Position numbers and translations under genes: made by a program. The notes under the pieces were generated by a model. That model saw only the letters and a program-made list of their open reading frames with translations, did no database searches and was not told the origin of the DNA. Positions 1 to 8,476 of a DNA stretch of 64,000 nucleotides are shown piece by piece. This DNA is from Flavobacterium sp. CFS9 (lineage in GTDB: Bacteria > Bacteroidota > Bacteroidia > Flavobacteriales > Flavobacteriaceae). Each line of letters opens with the position of its first letter. The first letter of the stretch is position 1. The stretch lies in NCBI RefSeq assembly GCF_041154745.1, contig NZ_AP031573.1, positions 2,170,001 through 2,234,000 of the forward strand. Direction: 5' to 3'.

Positions 1-340
1 TAAAATTGGTGCCGAAGGACTTGGGATGAGTACCGGACAAAAACAACGTTTGTTAATTGCAAGAGCTGTATATAAAAATCCGGAAGTTTTGTTTTTTGAT
101 GAAGCTACATCGGCATTGGATGCGAATAATGAAAAAGAAATCATGCAAAAACTGGATATTTTCTTTAAAGACAAGACAGTTGTGGTTATTGCCCATCGCT
201 TGAGTACCGTGATGAATGCCGATCAAATTGTGGTTTTAGACAAAGGGAAAATCATCGAAATTGGCAGTCATTCTGTTTTAGTAGAGCAAAAAGGGAATTA
301 TTTTGAACTGGTTAAGAATCAATTACAATTAGGAAATTAA
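1..340 (+). CDS. Peptidase/bacteriocin-type ABC exporter, C-terminal end of the ATPase domain (partial)
   Basis: Only the end of the protein is visible; the frame is open through base 1, so the gene starts upstream. What remains is the second half of an ABC ATPase. The signature is degenerate (GMSTGQKQR instead of LSGGQ), followed by Walker B (VLFFDEATSALD) and the H-loop (VVVIAHRLST). This is the usual end of a half-transporter with fused membrane and ATPase domains. The HlyD-like adaptor gene starts 3 bases after the stop, so the pair is probably one operon for exporting a peptide or protein across both membranes. In Bacteroidota such pairs usually carry a C39 peptidase domain that trims double-glycine leaders, but that part lies outside the window. 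The substrate is unknown. Confidence 0.85.
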   Translation, partial: KIGAEGLGMSTGQKQRLLIARAVYKNPEVLFFDEATSALDANNEKEIMQKLDIFFKDKTVVVIAHRLSTVMNADQIVVLDKGKIIEIGSHSVLVEQKGNYFELVKNQLQLGN

Positions 341-343
341 AAC

Positions 344-1636
344 ATGGAAGAAGATACTACATTTGAACTAAGAAGTGAAGAAGTTCAGGATATTCTAACC
401 AAAGTACCGCATTGGATGATTCGTTGGGGAACCGTTTTGATATTTGTCATTATTGTGATGCTTTTTTTCGTGTCCTGGTTTATCAAATATCCGGATGTTG
501 TTACTACTCAAATTGTAATTACAACCAATATTCCTCCAGAGAAGATCGTTTCGAAATCATCGGGTCGTATTGAGGCAATTTTAGTAAAAGATAAATCGAT
601 CGTTTCGAAAAACAGCACACTTGCCGTCATTGAAAACACCGCTAATTTTAAAGATGTTTTTTTGTTGAAAAAGATCGTTGACGAATATAATATCAATGAC
701 CCTAAGAAAGCTTTTCCGTTCGATTTGTTGAAAAACACTCAGTTAGGAGAGATTGAAAGTGCTTTTGCTGTTTTTCAAAAGGATTATTTGGCCGAGCAGT
801 TGAATAAAAACTTGCAGCCTTTTGAGGTAGAAAATCGGGCACAGGTTTCTGAAAAAGTTCAGATCAAAGACAGATTGGAAATTTTGCAGCAGCAAAAAGT
901 GATTAATGAAAGTGAATTGCAGCTTCAGAAAAATGAAATGGCAAGATTTGAAACCTTATTCAATAAAGGAATCATTTCTGCACAGGAAATGGAAGCTAAA
1001 AAACTGGGATATCTTCAGGCGCAAAAAAATTACAGGAGCCTTTTGTCTTCCATTTCTCAGTTAAAGTCGGCTTTGATTACGAATACTAAATTAAGTCAAA
1101 ACTCACAAATCAGCGGGACAAAAGAAGAAGTTACTTTAGGAAGAAATATGGCGCAGTCTTTTTATCAGCTTAAAAAAGTAATAAAAGACTGGGAGCTGGC
1201 ATATGCTTTAAGATCTTCGGTAAGTGGAGTGGTTACTTTTTTACAGGTTTGGACGGAGAATCAAACTATTAATATTGGAGATAACGTCTTCTCGATTATT
1301 CCGGATACCAAAAATGGTTTTGTAGGTAAGGTAAAAGCACCGGCATTAAATTCGGGAAAAATTAAAGTAGGTCAGATGGTGAACATCAGATTGGCGAATT
1401 TTCCCGACAGAGAATTCGGAGTGCTAAGAGGAAAGATCCGAAATATCTCTTTAGTTCCGGATAAAGATGGAAATTTATTGCTGGATGTAGCGCTTCCAAA
1501 CGGACTGGAAACGTCCTATAAAAAGCAAATTGTTTTTCAACAGGAAATGAAAGGAAGTGCTGAGATCGTAACCGAAGATTTGCGTTTAATCGAGAGAATC
1601 TTATATCAGTTTAAAAGTCTTTTTGAGCAAGTTTAG
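344..1636 (+). CDS. HlyD-family secretion adaptor (membrane fusion protein)
   Basis: A 430-residue periplasmic adaptor with one N-terminal membrane segment (about residues 28-48), then a lipoyl/barrel half (KIVSKSSGRIEAILVKD), a long coiled-coil hairpin rich in Gln/Lys/Glu (about 150-250), and a second barrel half (SSVSGVVTFLQVW) ahead of a C-terminal beta domain. It should bridge the inner-membrane ABC exporter encoded just upstream to an outer-membrane channel. The ATG lies 3 bases after the ABC stop codon, which argues for translational coupling. The gene overlaps the convergent methylase gene by 4 bases and no terminator is visible there. Family assignment is firm; the cargo is not known. 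Confidence 0.88.
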   Translation: MEEDTTFELRSEEVQDILTKVPHWMIRWGTVLIFVIIVMLFFVSWFIKYPDVVTTQIVITTNIPPEKIVSKSSGRIEAILVKDKSIVSKNSTLAVIENTANFKDVFLLKKIVDEYNINDPKKAFPFDLLKNTQLGEIESAFAVFQKDYLAEQLNKNLQPFEVENRAQVSEKVQIKDRLEILQQQKVINESELQLQKNEMARFETLFNKGIISAQEMEAKKLGYLQAQKNYRSLLSSISQLKSALITNTKLSQNSQISGTKEEVTLGRNMAQSFYQLKKVIKDWELAYALRSSVSGVVTFLQVWTENQTINIGDNVFSIIPDTKNGFVGKVKAPALNSGKIKVGQMVNIRLANFPDREFGVLRGKIRNISLVPDKDGNLLLDVALPNGLETSYKKQIVFQQEMKGSAEIVTEDLRLIERILYQFKSLFEQV

Positions 1637-2340
1637 AATTTCAAATAAAAATCTTTAGTAAGCTCAATATACTCAGGAGTATAAACGTGTCGGTCAATTT
1701 CTATTGTTAATTCATCAATTTCAGGTTGTGCATTTTCATTTCGGCTAAAAGCCAAAAGACTGCGCTTTACAACAGATGTAGGGGTACCTTTTACGCGGGT
1801 AATTTTAATAGGGTATAATTCTGATTCTTTGGCTAAGGCAATAAATTTTTCTTCTTCTTTAAAAGGGAGAATGATGGCAAATATTCCATTTTCAGACAAA
1901 AGTAAATCAGCAGCTTCGACTAATTCTTCAAAAGGCATTGCATCCTGAAAGCGCGCTAAGTCACGTTGTTCGTTTTCGCTTTTATAATCTTCAGCATAAA
2001 AGGGTGGATTCGAAACAATCAGATCGTATTCGTCTTCCGGTTCTTCTATAAATTCATCCAAACCTGCATGAAAACAAAATAAACGGTCTCCCCAAGGCGA
2101 GTTTTCAAAATTTTCTACGGCTTGTTCATAAGCATCCTCATCAATTTCTAGAGCATCAATTTGTTCTGCATTTGTTCTTTGTGCCAGCATTAAAGCGATA
2201 ATTCCGGTTCCGGCGCCAATGTCTAAAACACTAAACGGATTATGATTTATAGGTGCCCAGGCACCTAGTAAAACACCATCAGTACCCACCTTCATAGCGG
2301 TTTTGTCTTGTAGAACTGAAAATTGCTTGAATTGAAACAT
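1633..2340 (-). CDS. trmN: tRNA1(Val) (adenine37-N6)-methyltransferase
   Basis: A 235-residue class I SAM methyltransferase of the TrmN6/YfiC type. The SAM-binding loop reads VLDIGAGTGIIALML near residue 40 and the adenine N6-methylase signature is NPPFY (within DLIVSNPPFYAED, near residue 110). The N-terminal FKQFSVLQDKTAMKVGTDGVLLG is typical of this enzyme, which modifies A37 of tRNA-Val. It lies downstream of rpsP-rimM, where many bacteria have trmD, so this translation cluster carries a different tRNA methylase. A 145-base AT-rich spacer with short ATCTAA-like repeats separates it from rimM, so co-transcription is possible but not certain. Confidence 0.85.
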   Translation of the reverse strand: MFQFKQFSVLQDKTAMKVGTDGVLLGAWAPINHNPFSVLDIGAGTGIIALMLAQRTNAEQIDALEIDEDAYEQAVENFENSPWGDRLFCFHAGLDEFIEEPEDEYDLIVSNPPFYAEDYKSENEQRDLARFQDAMPFEELVEAADLLLSENGIFAIILPFKEEEKFIALAKESELYPIKITRVKGTPTSVVKRSLLAFSRNENAQPEIDELTIEIDRHVYTPEYIELTKDFYLKF

Positions 2341-2485
2341 CTTGATTTGTGATTGAAGATTTATGATTTTTAATTTCAGATTGAATTAGGTAGTAATGAT
2401 GGCAAGATTTTAAGTGTAAGAAAGAAGATTGAAAATCTAAAATCAGTCTAAAAATCCAACAATCTAAGTCAGTCTAACAATCTGC

Positions 2486-3010
2486 TTAGAGGTACATCTC
2501 CACCAAACCTTCAGGTAAATCCATGATAATCTTTTTGTTTTCGCGGTCGACTTTTACCAGAAAATGATCGATCATCGGAATTAACATTTCGACTTCGCCA
2601 TTTAAAACTTCAAAAAGAGGTTGTGCTGTCGTATCGTTTACAGCAGCGATTTTTCCAAAAACACCTAAGCGCTGGTCTTCGATTTCAAAACCGATTACTT
2701 CGTGGAAATAAAATTTGTTGCCGGAAAGTTTTGGCAACATAGTTAAAGGAAGATAAATGGCATTGCCAACAAGGGCATCAGCATCTTCTTCTGTGTTTAC
2801 ATCTTCAAAACGAATTCTTAGGAAGTCGTTTTTGTGTAAAGAACTTGTTTCAATAAAAAAAGGAATCAAGTGTTTGTTGCATTCAACAAACACTGATTCC
2901 AGATTTTCGTATAACTCAGGTTCGTCCGTGTCTAAATAAGCCAGAACTTCACCTTTGAAACTAAATTTTTTGGCGATTTTACCTAAATAAAAACATTCTT
3001 CTTTACGCAT
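2486..3010 (-). CDS. rimM: 16S rRNA processing protein RimM
   Basis: A 174-residue RimM. The N-terminal beta-barrel (CFYLGKIAKKFSFKGEVLAYL) is followed by the PRC-barrel half (KFYFHEVIGFEIEDQRLG) and the conserved end LIPMIDHFLVKVDRENKKIIMDLPEGL. It binds ribosomal protein S19 and helps mature the 30S head. Its start codon lies 15 bases after the rpsP stop codon, the standard order for this pair. Length and motifs fit the family and nothing is unusual. Confidence 0.95.
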   Translation of the reverse strand: MRKEECFYLGKIAKKFSFKGEVLAYLDTDEPELYENLESVFVECNKHLIPFFIETSSLHKNDFLRIRFEDVNTEEDADALVGNAIYLPLTMLPKLSGNKFYFHEVIGFEIEDQRLGVFGKIAAVNDTTAQPLFEVLNGEVEMLIPMIDHFLVKVDRENKKIIMDLPEGLVEMYL

Positions 3011-3025
3011 TCCCGCCAGCTAAAA

Positions 3026-3592
3026 TTATGCTTCAGTTGTTTCGTTATTCTCTTCAGTAGCAGTTTCTTCAGTTGAAGCTTCAACTTCAGCAACTTCTTC
3101 TGTAGCTTCAGCAGTAGTAGCAGCAGCAATTGCGTCAGCTTCAGCCTGAGCAGCAGCAGCTAAACGTTTTGCATTAACTTCTTGTTCCGCTTTTAAAGCT
3201 TTAGCTTTAACATCAGCTTGTGCTTTTGATAAACCATCTTTTTTAGCATCAACTTTTCCAGCTTTAGCTTCTAACCAAGCAGCTAATTTAGCGTCAGCTT
3301 GCTCTTGAGTTAAAGCTCCTTTACGGATACCTCCATCAAGGTGGTGTTTCAATAAAGCACCTTTGTAAGAAAGAATTGCTCTAGCAGTATCAGTTGGTTG
3401 AGCACCATTGTGTAACCATTTAACTGCGCTATCAAGGTTTAAGTCGATAGTTGCCGGGTTTGTGTTTGGATTGTAAGTACCGATTTTCTCTAAGTATTTA
3501 CCATCTCTTTTTGAGCGTGCATCTGCAGCTACAACCCAGTAAAAAGGTTTTCCTTTTTTACCGTGTCTTTGTAATCTAATTTTTACTGACAT
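3026..3592 (-). CDS. rpsP: 30S ribosomal protein S16 with extended Ala/Glu-rich tail
   Basis: The first 80 or so residues are a clear S16 (SVKIRLQRHGKKGKPFYWVV, then KIGTYNPNTNP). The protein continues to 188 residues, about twice the usual size, with a Lys/Ala-rich stretch that turns into an acidic Ala/Glu/Thr tail after about residue 145. Long S16 tails are known in Bacteroidota; their role is not established to my knowledge. A TAtcTTTG -7 element sits about 50 bases upstream, so this is probably the first gene of an rpsP-rimM transcript. Confidence 0.95.
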   Translation of the reverse strand: MSVKIRLQRHGKKGKPFYWVVAADARSKRDGKYLEKIGTYNPNTNPATIDLNLDSAVKWLHNGAQPTDTARAILSYKGALLKHHLDGGIRKGALTQEQADAKLAAWLEAKAGKVDAKKDGLSKAQADVKAKALKAEQEVNAKRLAAAAQAEADAIAAATTAEATEEVAEVEASTEETATEENNETTEA

Positions 3593-3641
3593 AATCGTAT
3601 GATTAAATTTTGAGGTACTCGACCCCTGTTAATTAAGGGCG

Positions 3642-3649
3642 CAAAGATA
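3642..3649 (-). promoter_or_regulatory. Bacteroidota -7 element upstream of rpsP
   Basis: On the minus strand this reads TATCTTTG followed by CGCCC, matching the Bacteroidota housekeeping consensus TAnnTTTG. It lies 50 bases before the rpsP ATG, a normal leader length. No strong -33 TTG was picked out. Confidence 0.55.
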
Positions 3650-3790
3650 TAATTTTTTTATGAATTATACGTTCGAAATCATATTAAATGCATTTCAGGT
3701 GTATTTCTGAAGCATTTATGTCCTTTTTAACGTCATTTTTTAAATTAATTATCTTAATTGAGGCTATTTTTGCCTCAAATTTATTGTGAT

Positions 3791-4273
3791 ATGAAAAAAA
3801 TAATTTCTTTAGTATTGCTGCTTTTTATTGTTTCTGCTTGTTCTGAAGATATAAAATTTAATAATCCGGCCTTCCAAAGCTTAAAAGAAAATGTGTTTTG
3901 GCGCGCTACAACCTTTAATGCTTATAGTTCTGCGAGCGGAGGTATTGTTATTGAAGGTAATTTGGGATTTGAGAAAGTAGTTTTAAAAGTTCCGAATACA
4001 GGAGTGCAAACTTATGCCCTTGGGCGTGACAATATCTCGACTGCAAGTTATTCTAATACGCAGCCGTCGCAATCATCCAGTTTTTCTACAGGTACGGATA
4101 GAGGAGATGGACAAATTGTGATTACTGAGTTTAATACAGAGAATAAAACAATCTCAGGAACCTTTAAATTTAACGCCCTGAATGAGGATCAAAAAGATAC
4201 TGAAAAGCCAAAAATTAGTTTTACCGAAGGTGTTTTTTACAAAATTCCAATTTCGGCAACATCTGGGAATTAG
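3791..4273 (+). CDS. Small lipoprotein, DUF6252-like
   Basis: A 160-residue protein starting at the ATG at 3791. The signal peptide ends in a lipobox (VSAC), so Cys16 or so should be lipidated. The rest is predicted mostly beta with Ser/Thr-rich segments (TQPSQSSSFSTGT) and a GTFKFNA strand near the end. It resembles the DUF6252 lipoproteins common in Flavobacteriaceae, which have no known function. An upstream in-frame ATG at 3758 would add 11 residues before the signal peptide and is less likely. It stands alone between divergent rpsP and the RRM gene. Confidence 0.7.
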   Translation: MKKIISLVLLLFIVSACSEDIKFNNPAFQSLKENVFWRATTFNAYSSASGGIVIEGNLGFEKVVLKVPNTGVQTYALGRDNISTASYSNTQPSQSSSFSTGTDRGDGQIVITEFNTENKTISGTFKFNALNEDQKDTEKPKISFTEGVFYKIPISATSGN

Positions 4274-4375
4274 AAAAATAATTTGCCATAGTTTGGTTTT
4301 ATTGATGTCTATTTTTTTAAATCAAAATAAAAACATAAATAAACTAATATATAGTAGATTAGAGAAAAATAAAAC

Positions 4376-4383
4376 TACATTTG
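4376..4383 (+). promoter_or_regulatory. -7 element upstream of the RRM gene
   Basis: TACATTTG matches TAnnTTTG and lies 24 bases before the ATG at 4408, giving a short leader of about 15-18 bases. No convincing -33 TTG is visible at the normal distance. Confidence 0.45.
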
Positions 4384-4407
4384 CTATATTATTATAAATA
4401 AGTATAT

Positions 4408-4743
4408 ATGAACATTTTTGTTGGAAGCCTTCCATTCAGTATTGAGGAAGCAGATTTAAGAGAGTCTTTCGAGGCTTACGGAGCAGTAGATTCAGTTAAA
4501 ATTATTACTGATAAATTTACTGGAAGAAGCAAAGGATTTGGTTTCGTTGAGATGCCAAACGACAGCGAGGCTCAAAAAGCAATTGATGAATTGAACGGAG
4601 CTACTGTTCAAGGTCGTACAATTGTTGTTAATAAATCTGAGCCAAAACCTGAAAGCGAAAGAAGAAGTTTCAATAACAACCGTGGTGGTTACGGAAACAA
4701 CCGTGGCGGGAATGACCGTGGCGGTAACAGAGGAGGATATTAA
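4408..4743 (+). CDS. RRM-domain RNA-binding protein with Gly/Arg/Asn tail
   Basis: A 111-residue glycine-rich RNA-binding protein. A single RRM occupies about residues 1-78 with RNP2 (IFVGSL) and RNP1 (KGFGFVEM); the rest is a low-complexity tail of NNRGG repeats. Bacterial proteins of this shape are often cold- or stress-induced and bind single-stranded RNA; in Bacteroidota, which lack classical Hfq/ProQ networks in many species, they are candidate global RNA binders. The gene is monocistronic, with its own -7 element and a strong terminator right after it. Confidence 0.9.
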   Translation: MNIFVGSLPFSIEEADLRESFEAYGAVDSVKIITDKFTGRSKGFGFVEMPNDSEAQKAIDELNGATVQGRTIVVNKSEPKPESERRSFNNNRGGYGNNRGGNDRGGNRGGY

Positions 4744-4764
4744 TATTTTTTTCTAAATATATCA

Positions 4765-4796
4765 AAGGGACCAATTTTTATTGATCCCTTTTTTTT
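4765..4796 (+). terminator. Intrinsic terminator of the RRM gene
   Basis: The stem AAGGGAcCAAT / ATTGaTCCCTT with a TTTT loop is followed by a run of T. It lies 21 bases after the stop codon at 4743. Confidence 0.85.
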
Positions 4797-4838
4797 GTTT
4801 CAGGTTTCAACAACCTGAAACTTGAAACCTGAAACAAA
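4794..4838. repeat. 17-bp inverted repeat between the RRM gene and leuB
   Basis: The arm at 4794-4810 (TTTGTTTCAGGTTTCAA) is the exact reverse complement of 4822-4838, with an 11-base loop. There is no T-tract in the leuB direction, so it is not a classical terminator for leuB; it may be a transcript-end stabiliser or a member of a dispersed repeat family. Confidence 0.8.
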
Positions 4839-4844
4839 AAATAA

Positions 4845-5906
4845 TTATAAGTTAGCGACAAGCCAGTCTCCAACTTCGCTGGTTTTGTAGGCTTTAGCGT
4901 CTTTTGGAGCCAGATCCTCGGTAACAATTCCTTGCTCTAAGGATTGGTTTACAACAGCTCTAATTGCTTCTGCTTCGTCTTTTAACCCGAAAGCATCTTC
5001 AAACATCATGGCAGCTGATAAAATAGTAGCCAGCGGATTTGCGATATTCAATCCTGTTGCCTGAGGATAAGATCCGTGAATTGGTTCGTAAAGAGAAGTA
5101 TGTTCTCCAACAGAAGCAGAAGGCATTAACCCCATAGAACCCGATATTACAGAAGCTTCATCAGTTAAAATATCTCCAAATAAATTCTCGGTAATAAGAA
5201 CGTCATAAGAGTTAGGCCATTGCACCAATCGCATGGCAACGGCATCTACAAATTCGTAAGATACAGTAACTTCCGGATAGTCTTTTTCCATAGCTTGAAC
5301 TGTTTCTCTCCATAAACGTGAAGTTTCCAAAACATTTGCCTTGTCAACACAGCATAATTTTTTACTGCGGGTCATGGCTAGTTCAAAGCCTTTTTTTGCC
5401 AGACGCTGCACTTCGGCTCTGGTATAAACGCAGTTGTCAAATGCGGTATCTCCATTGTCTTTTCTTCCTTTTTCGCCAAAGTAAATTCCTCCTGTCAATT
5501 CTCTTAAGAAAACCAGATCAGTACCTTCGATTCTTTCTCTTTTTAAAGGAGAATTATCAATCAAGGAGGGAAAAGTGAAAGTCGGACGTACATTCGCAAA
5601 CAATCCTAATTTTTTACGCATGAGTAGTAAACCCTGTTCCGGACGTACCGGTGCGCTTGGATCATTATCATATTTTGGATGGCCAATTGCTCCAAATAGA
5701 ACAGCATCGGCTTTCATACATATTTCGTGGGTTTCATCAGGATAAGGAACTCCAACGGCGTCAATTGCACATGCTCCGGTTAAGGCTGGAGTCCATGTTA
5801 TTTCGTGATTGTATTTCTTTGCAATAGCATCAGATACTTTTACCGCTTCGTTTATTACCTCAGGACCAATTCCGTCTCCTGCTAAAAGGGCTATGTTTAA
5901 TTTCAT
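4845..5906 (-). CDS. leuB: 3-isopropylmalate dehydrogenase
   Basis: A 353-residue LeuB: LNIALLAGDGIGPEV at the N-terminus, the substrate/Mg site with VFLRELTGGIYFG, and the C-terminal nucleotide region EPIHGSYPQATG. It oxidises 3-isopropylmalate and decarboxylates it to 2-oxoisocaproate using NAD+. The enzyme usually also accepts 3-methylmalate, which matters because the neighbouring synthase looks like citramalate synthase; LeuB would then make 2-oxobutyrate for isoleucine. It is the last gene of the leuC-leuD-cimA-like-leuB set. Confidence 0.95.
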   Translation of the reverse strand: MKLNIALLAGDGIGPEVINEAVKVSDAIAKKYNHEITWTPALTGACAIDAVGVPYPDETHEICMKADAVLFGAIGHPKYDNDPSAPVRPEQGLLLMRKKLGLFANVRPTFTFPSLIDNSPLKRERIEGTDLVFLRELTGGIYFGEKGRKDNGDTAFDNCVYTRAEVQRLAKKGFELAMTRSKKLCCVDKANVLETSRLWRETVQAMEKDYPEVTVSYEFVDAVAMRLVQWPNSYDVLITENLFGDILTDEASVISGSMGLMPSASVGEHTSLYEPIHGSYPQATGLNIANPLATILSAAMMFEDAFGLKDEAEAIRAVVNQSLEQGIVTEDLAPKDAKAYKTSEVGDWLVANL

Positions 5907-5934
5907 TCTATGTTTGTTATTTAAGGTTCTAAGA

Positions 5935-6003
5935 TTTTGAGTCGCTAAGGTTCTAAGGTTTTGGGTTTAAGTCTTAGTTTCTTAGGGTCTTAGCAACTTA
6001 GGA
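5935..6003. repeat. Degenerate CTAAGGTTCTAAG repeats in the cimA-leuB spacer
   Basis: The spacer holds two direct copies of a CTAAGGTTCTAAGGTTTTG-like unit followed by inverted CTTAG-type copies, so the transcript can fold on itself. Repeats of this type are common between flavobacterial genes. No other element is visible in the spacer. Confidence 0.6.
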
Positions 6004-6009
6004 GATTTT

Positions 6010-7530
6010 TTAGGTAACTATATTCAACATTTTTTGAGTGGCTATAATCGCTGCAACAGTCTGGTCAGAATCTAATCCTCTTGTTTTAAACTCTTTTCCA
6101 TTGTTGACCCAGGTGATGATCGTTTCGCACAAAGCATCGGAGCTGCTTCCGGGAGGGATTCTTACAGCGTAATCAATTAATTTGGGAAGCGTTAGTTTTT
6201 TGTTTTTATAAATTTTAGATAAAGCATTCATAAAAGCGTCAAACTGACCGTCACCCTGTGCGTTTTCTTCGATAATTTCATCTCCGAATTTTAAGCATAA
6301 AGTTGTAGACGGACGCATTCCTTTTGAGTGAACTAATATATAGGATTCAATTTTTATCCTTTCTTCATACGTATGGCTGTCCAGAACATCAGAAATAATG
6401 TATGGAAGATCTTCTTTGGTTACCGTCTCTTTTTTGTCTCCCAGTTCGATGATTCTTTGTGTGACCAATTTCAAATCTTCCTGATTTAGTTTTAAACCTA
6501 ATTCCTGAAGATTTTTTTCGATATTGGCTTTTCCGGAAGTTTTTCCTAAAGCATATTTTCGTTTTCTTCCAAAGCGCTCCGGAAGCAAATCATTAAAATA
6601 CAGATTGTTTTTATTGTCTCCGTCGGCATGAATTCCGGCAGTTTGGGTGAAAACATTGTCTCCAACAATCGGTTTGTTGGCAGGAATTCTGTAGCCGGTA
6701 AAAGTTTCTACCAGTTTACTCACGGAGTACAAAGAAGTCTCCTTAATGTTAATGCTTACTTCAGGCAGGTAATCGTTTACTACGGCTACGGTACTTTCGA
6801 GTGGGGCATTTCCGGCGCGTTCTCCCATTCCGTTTACCGTCACATGAAGTCCGTTGATACCAGCTTTTATGGCTTCCATAACATTGGCAACGCTTAAGTC
6901 ATAGTCGTTATGCGCATGGAAATCGAAATGAATTTTAGGATATCGGGCTCTGATTTTTGAAATAAACTCAAAAGTCAGAGACGGAATTAATACCCCTAAA
7001 GTATCCGGAAGTAAAATTCGTTTAACAGGCTGAGTGGATAGAAAATCCAGAAATTGAAAAACATAATCAGGAGAATTTCGCATTCCGTTGCTCCAGTCTT
7101 CCAGATAAACATTGGTTTCAATATCATTCTTCTGGGCCAAACTGATGATGTGTGCGATTTCGGAAAAGTGCTGTTCGGGTGTTTTTTTTAATTGATGAGT
7201 GAGATGGTTTAAGGAGCCTTTGGTCAACAGATTTTGAACTCTTGCGCCGGCTTTTTTCATCCATTCTATCGAAACGCCACCGTCTACAAAAGCAAGAACT
7301 TCAATACGATTGATGTATTCTTTTTCGGTTGCCCAGGTAGTGATGCCTTTTACGGCCTGAAATTCTCCTTCGCTTACACGTGCAGAGGCAATTTCGATTC
7401 GGTCAATATTTAATTCTTCCAACAGTAATTGTGCAATGGTTAGTTTTTCTGCAGCAGAAAATGATACTCCCGAGGTTTGTTCACCATCGCGGAGTGTTGT
7501 ATCCATTATTTCAATTTTTCTTTTTTCCAT
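6010..7530 (-). CDS. Citramalate/2-isopropylmalate synthase family enzyme (CimA-like)
   Basis: A 506-residue HMGL-type Claisen condensing enzyme. The catalytic domain starts with IEIMDTTLRDGEQTSGVSFS, carries the metal-binding HxH within HFDFHAHNDYDLSVAN, and has NGMGERAGNAPLE; a LeuA-type regulatory domain occupies about residues 380-505. From memory, segments such as EIASARVSEGE, NVYLEDWSNGMRNSPDYV and LPERFGRKRKYALGK follow Leptospira-type (R)-citramalate synthase more closely than ordinary LeuA. The enzyme would then join pyruvate and acetyl-CoA to start threonine-independent isoleucine synthesis, with LeuCD and LeuB (same operon) doing the next steps. Automatic annotation would probably call it 2-isopropylmalate synthase, which remains the main alternative. 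Confidence 0.75.
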   Translation of the reverse strand: MEKRKIEIMDTTLRDGEQTSGVSFSAAEKLTIAQLLLEELNIDRIEIASARVSEGEFQAVKGITTWATEKEYINRIEVLAFVDGGVSIEWMKKAGARVQNLLTKGSLNHLTHQLKKTPEQHFSEIAHIISLAQKNDIETNVYLEDWSNGMRNSPDYVFQFLDFLSTQPVKRILLPDTLGVLIPSLTFEFISKIRARYPKIHFDFHAHNDYDLSVANVMEAIKAGINGLHVTVNGMGERAGNAPLESTVAVVNDYLPEVSINIKETSLYSVSKLVETFTGYRIPANKPIVGDNVFTQTAGIHADGDNKNNLYFNDLLPERFGRKRKYALGKTSGKANIEKNLQELGLKLNQEDLKLVTQRIIELGDKKETVTKEDLPYIISDVLDSHTYEERIKIESYILVHSKGMRPSTTLCLKFGDEIIEENAQGDGQFDAFMNALSKIYKNKKLTLPKLIDYAVRIPPGSSSDALCETIITWVNNGKEFKTRGLDSDQTVAAIIATQKMLNIVT

Positions 7531-7669
7531 ATTGATGATCTATAATTCTGATGCAATTTGACGCGGGTTTCCGTCTTAGTCAAAAAATAAAATCAGTTTT
7601 TTTCAGCGTTTTTGCGTTAGCAAATCTGTTTTATCCGCGTTCTGTATTTTTTTTTATTTAATTTAGAAA

Positions 7670-7699
7670 GACCCGACAAGCTTTGAAACCTGTCGGGTC
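7670..7699. repeat. GACCCGACA...TGTCGGGTC hairpin in the leuD-cimA spacer
   Basis: The 9-base arms at 7670-7678 and 7691-7699 are exact reverse complements. The same core (GACAGGTTTCaaaACCTGTC type) reappears at 29763-29795, so this belongs to a dispersed family rather than being leu-specific. It could act as a processing or attenuation hairpin inside the operon. Confidence 0.75.
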
Positions 7700-7722
7700 T
7701 AATATCCTGCATGAGATTTCTT

Positions 7723-8319
7723 TTAGTAAGGAAGTTTGTCAGCAAAAGCTACAATGTCTTCTTTAATATTTTGTAAATAATCAATGTCGTCAAAGCCATT
7801 AATCATGTTGTTCTTTTTGTATCCGTTGATGGCAAATGATTCTTGCTGACCTGTCGCCAATAAAGTAATCGTTTGATTCGGTAAATTGATTTCCAGTTCT
7901 GTTTTAGGATCAGCTTCGATGGCTTTAAAAATGGTTTCTGCGAATTCAGGGCTCACCTGAACCGGAAGAACTCCGATATTCAGGCAGTTTCCTTTGAAAA
8001 TGTCAGCAAAGAAGCTTGAAACTACAGCTCTGAAACCGTAATCGTAAACCGCCCAGGCAGCATGTTCTCTCGAAGATCCTGAACCAAAATTTTTTCCTCC
8101 AACGAGAATTTTTCCACTATAAGTTGAATCGTTTAAAACGAAATCAGTTTTTGGAGTGTTGTCTCCGTTATATCTCCAGTCTCTAAACAAATTGTCTCCA
8201 AAACCTTCGCGTGTAGTTGCTTTTAGAAAACGAGCCGGAATAATCTGATCGGTGTCCACGTTTTCGATTGGCAGTGGCACTGCACTGCTGGTAAGTATAT
8301 TAAATTTATCGTATGCCAT
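7723..8319 (-). CDS. leuD: 3-isopropylmalate dehydratase small subunit
   Basis: A 198-residue Leu[15 protein letters not shown] near residue 20, [23 protein letters not shown] near 75-100, and [13 protein letters not shown]. It supplies the swivelling domain for LeuC to isomerise 2- to 3-isopropylmalate, and citramalate to 3-methylmalate in organisms with CimA. It lies 155 bases after leuC on the same strand, separated by an AT-rich repeat spacer. Confidence 0.95.
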   Translation of the reverse strand: MAYDKFNILTSSAVPLPIENVDTDQIIPARFLKATTREGFGDNLFRDWRYNGDNTPKTDFVLNDSTYSGKILVGGKNFGSGSSREHAAWAVYDYGFRAVVSSFFADIFKGNCLNIGVLPVQVSPEFAETIFKAIEADPKTELEINLPNQTITLLATGQQESFAINGYKKNNMINGFDDIDYLQNIKEDIVAFADKLPY

Positions 8320-8327
8320 TTTTTGGA

Positions 8328-8476
8328 ATTTTAGATTTTAGATTTTAGATTTTAGATTTTCTTCTGAAAACGTAAAATGGATAATCTAAAATGTTTTGTA
8401 TTAAATGATGTGAATTAATTTTATTCGAAGAGATTTAGATCAGCAATCTGAAATCTAAAATCTTCAATCTGAAATT
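8328..8476. repeat. TTTTAGA tandem and inverted repeats between leuC and leuD
   Basis: At 8332-8360 a 7-base unit (TTTTAGA) is repeated about four times; at 8383-8393 and 8448-8476 the inverse (ATCTAAAAT, ATCTGAAAT) appears. The spacer can fold into long AU-rich stems in the leuCD transcript. No gene fits in it. Confidence 0.6.

Noticed and set aside
4794..4838. Intrinsic terminator for leuB.
   Set aside because: The stem is perfect, but a T tract is missing in the leuB direction; kept as an inverted repeat only.
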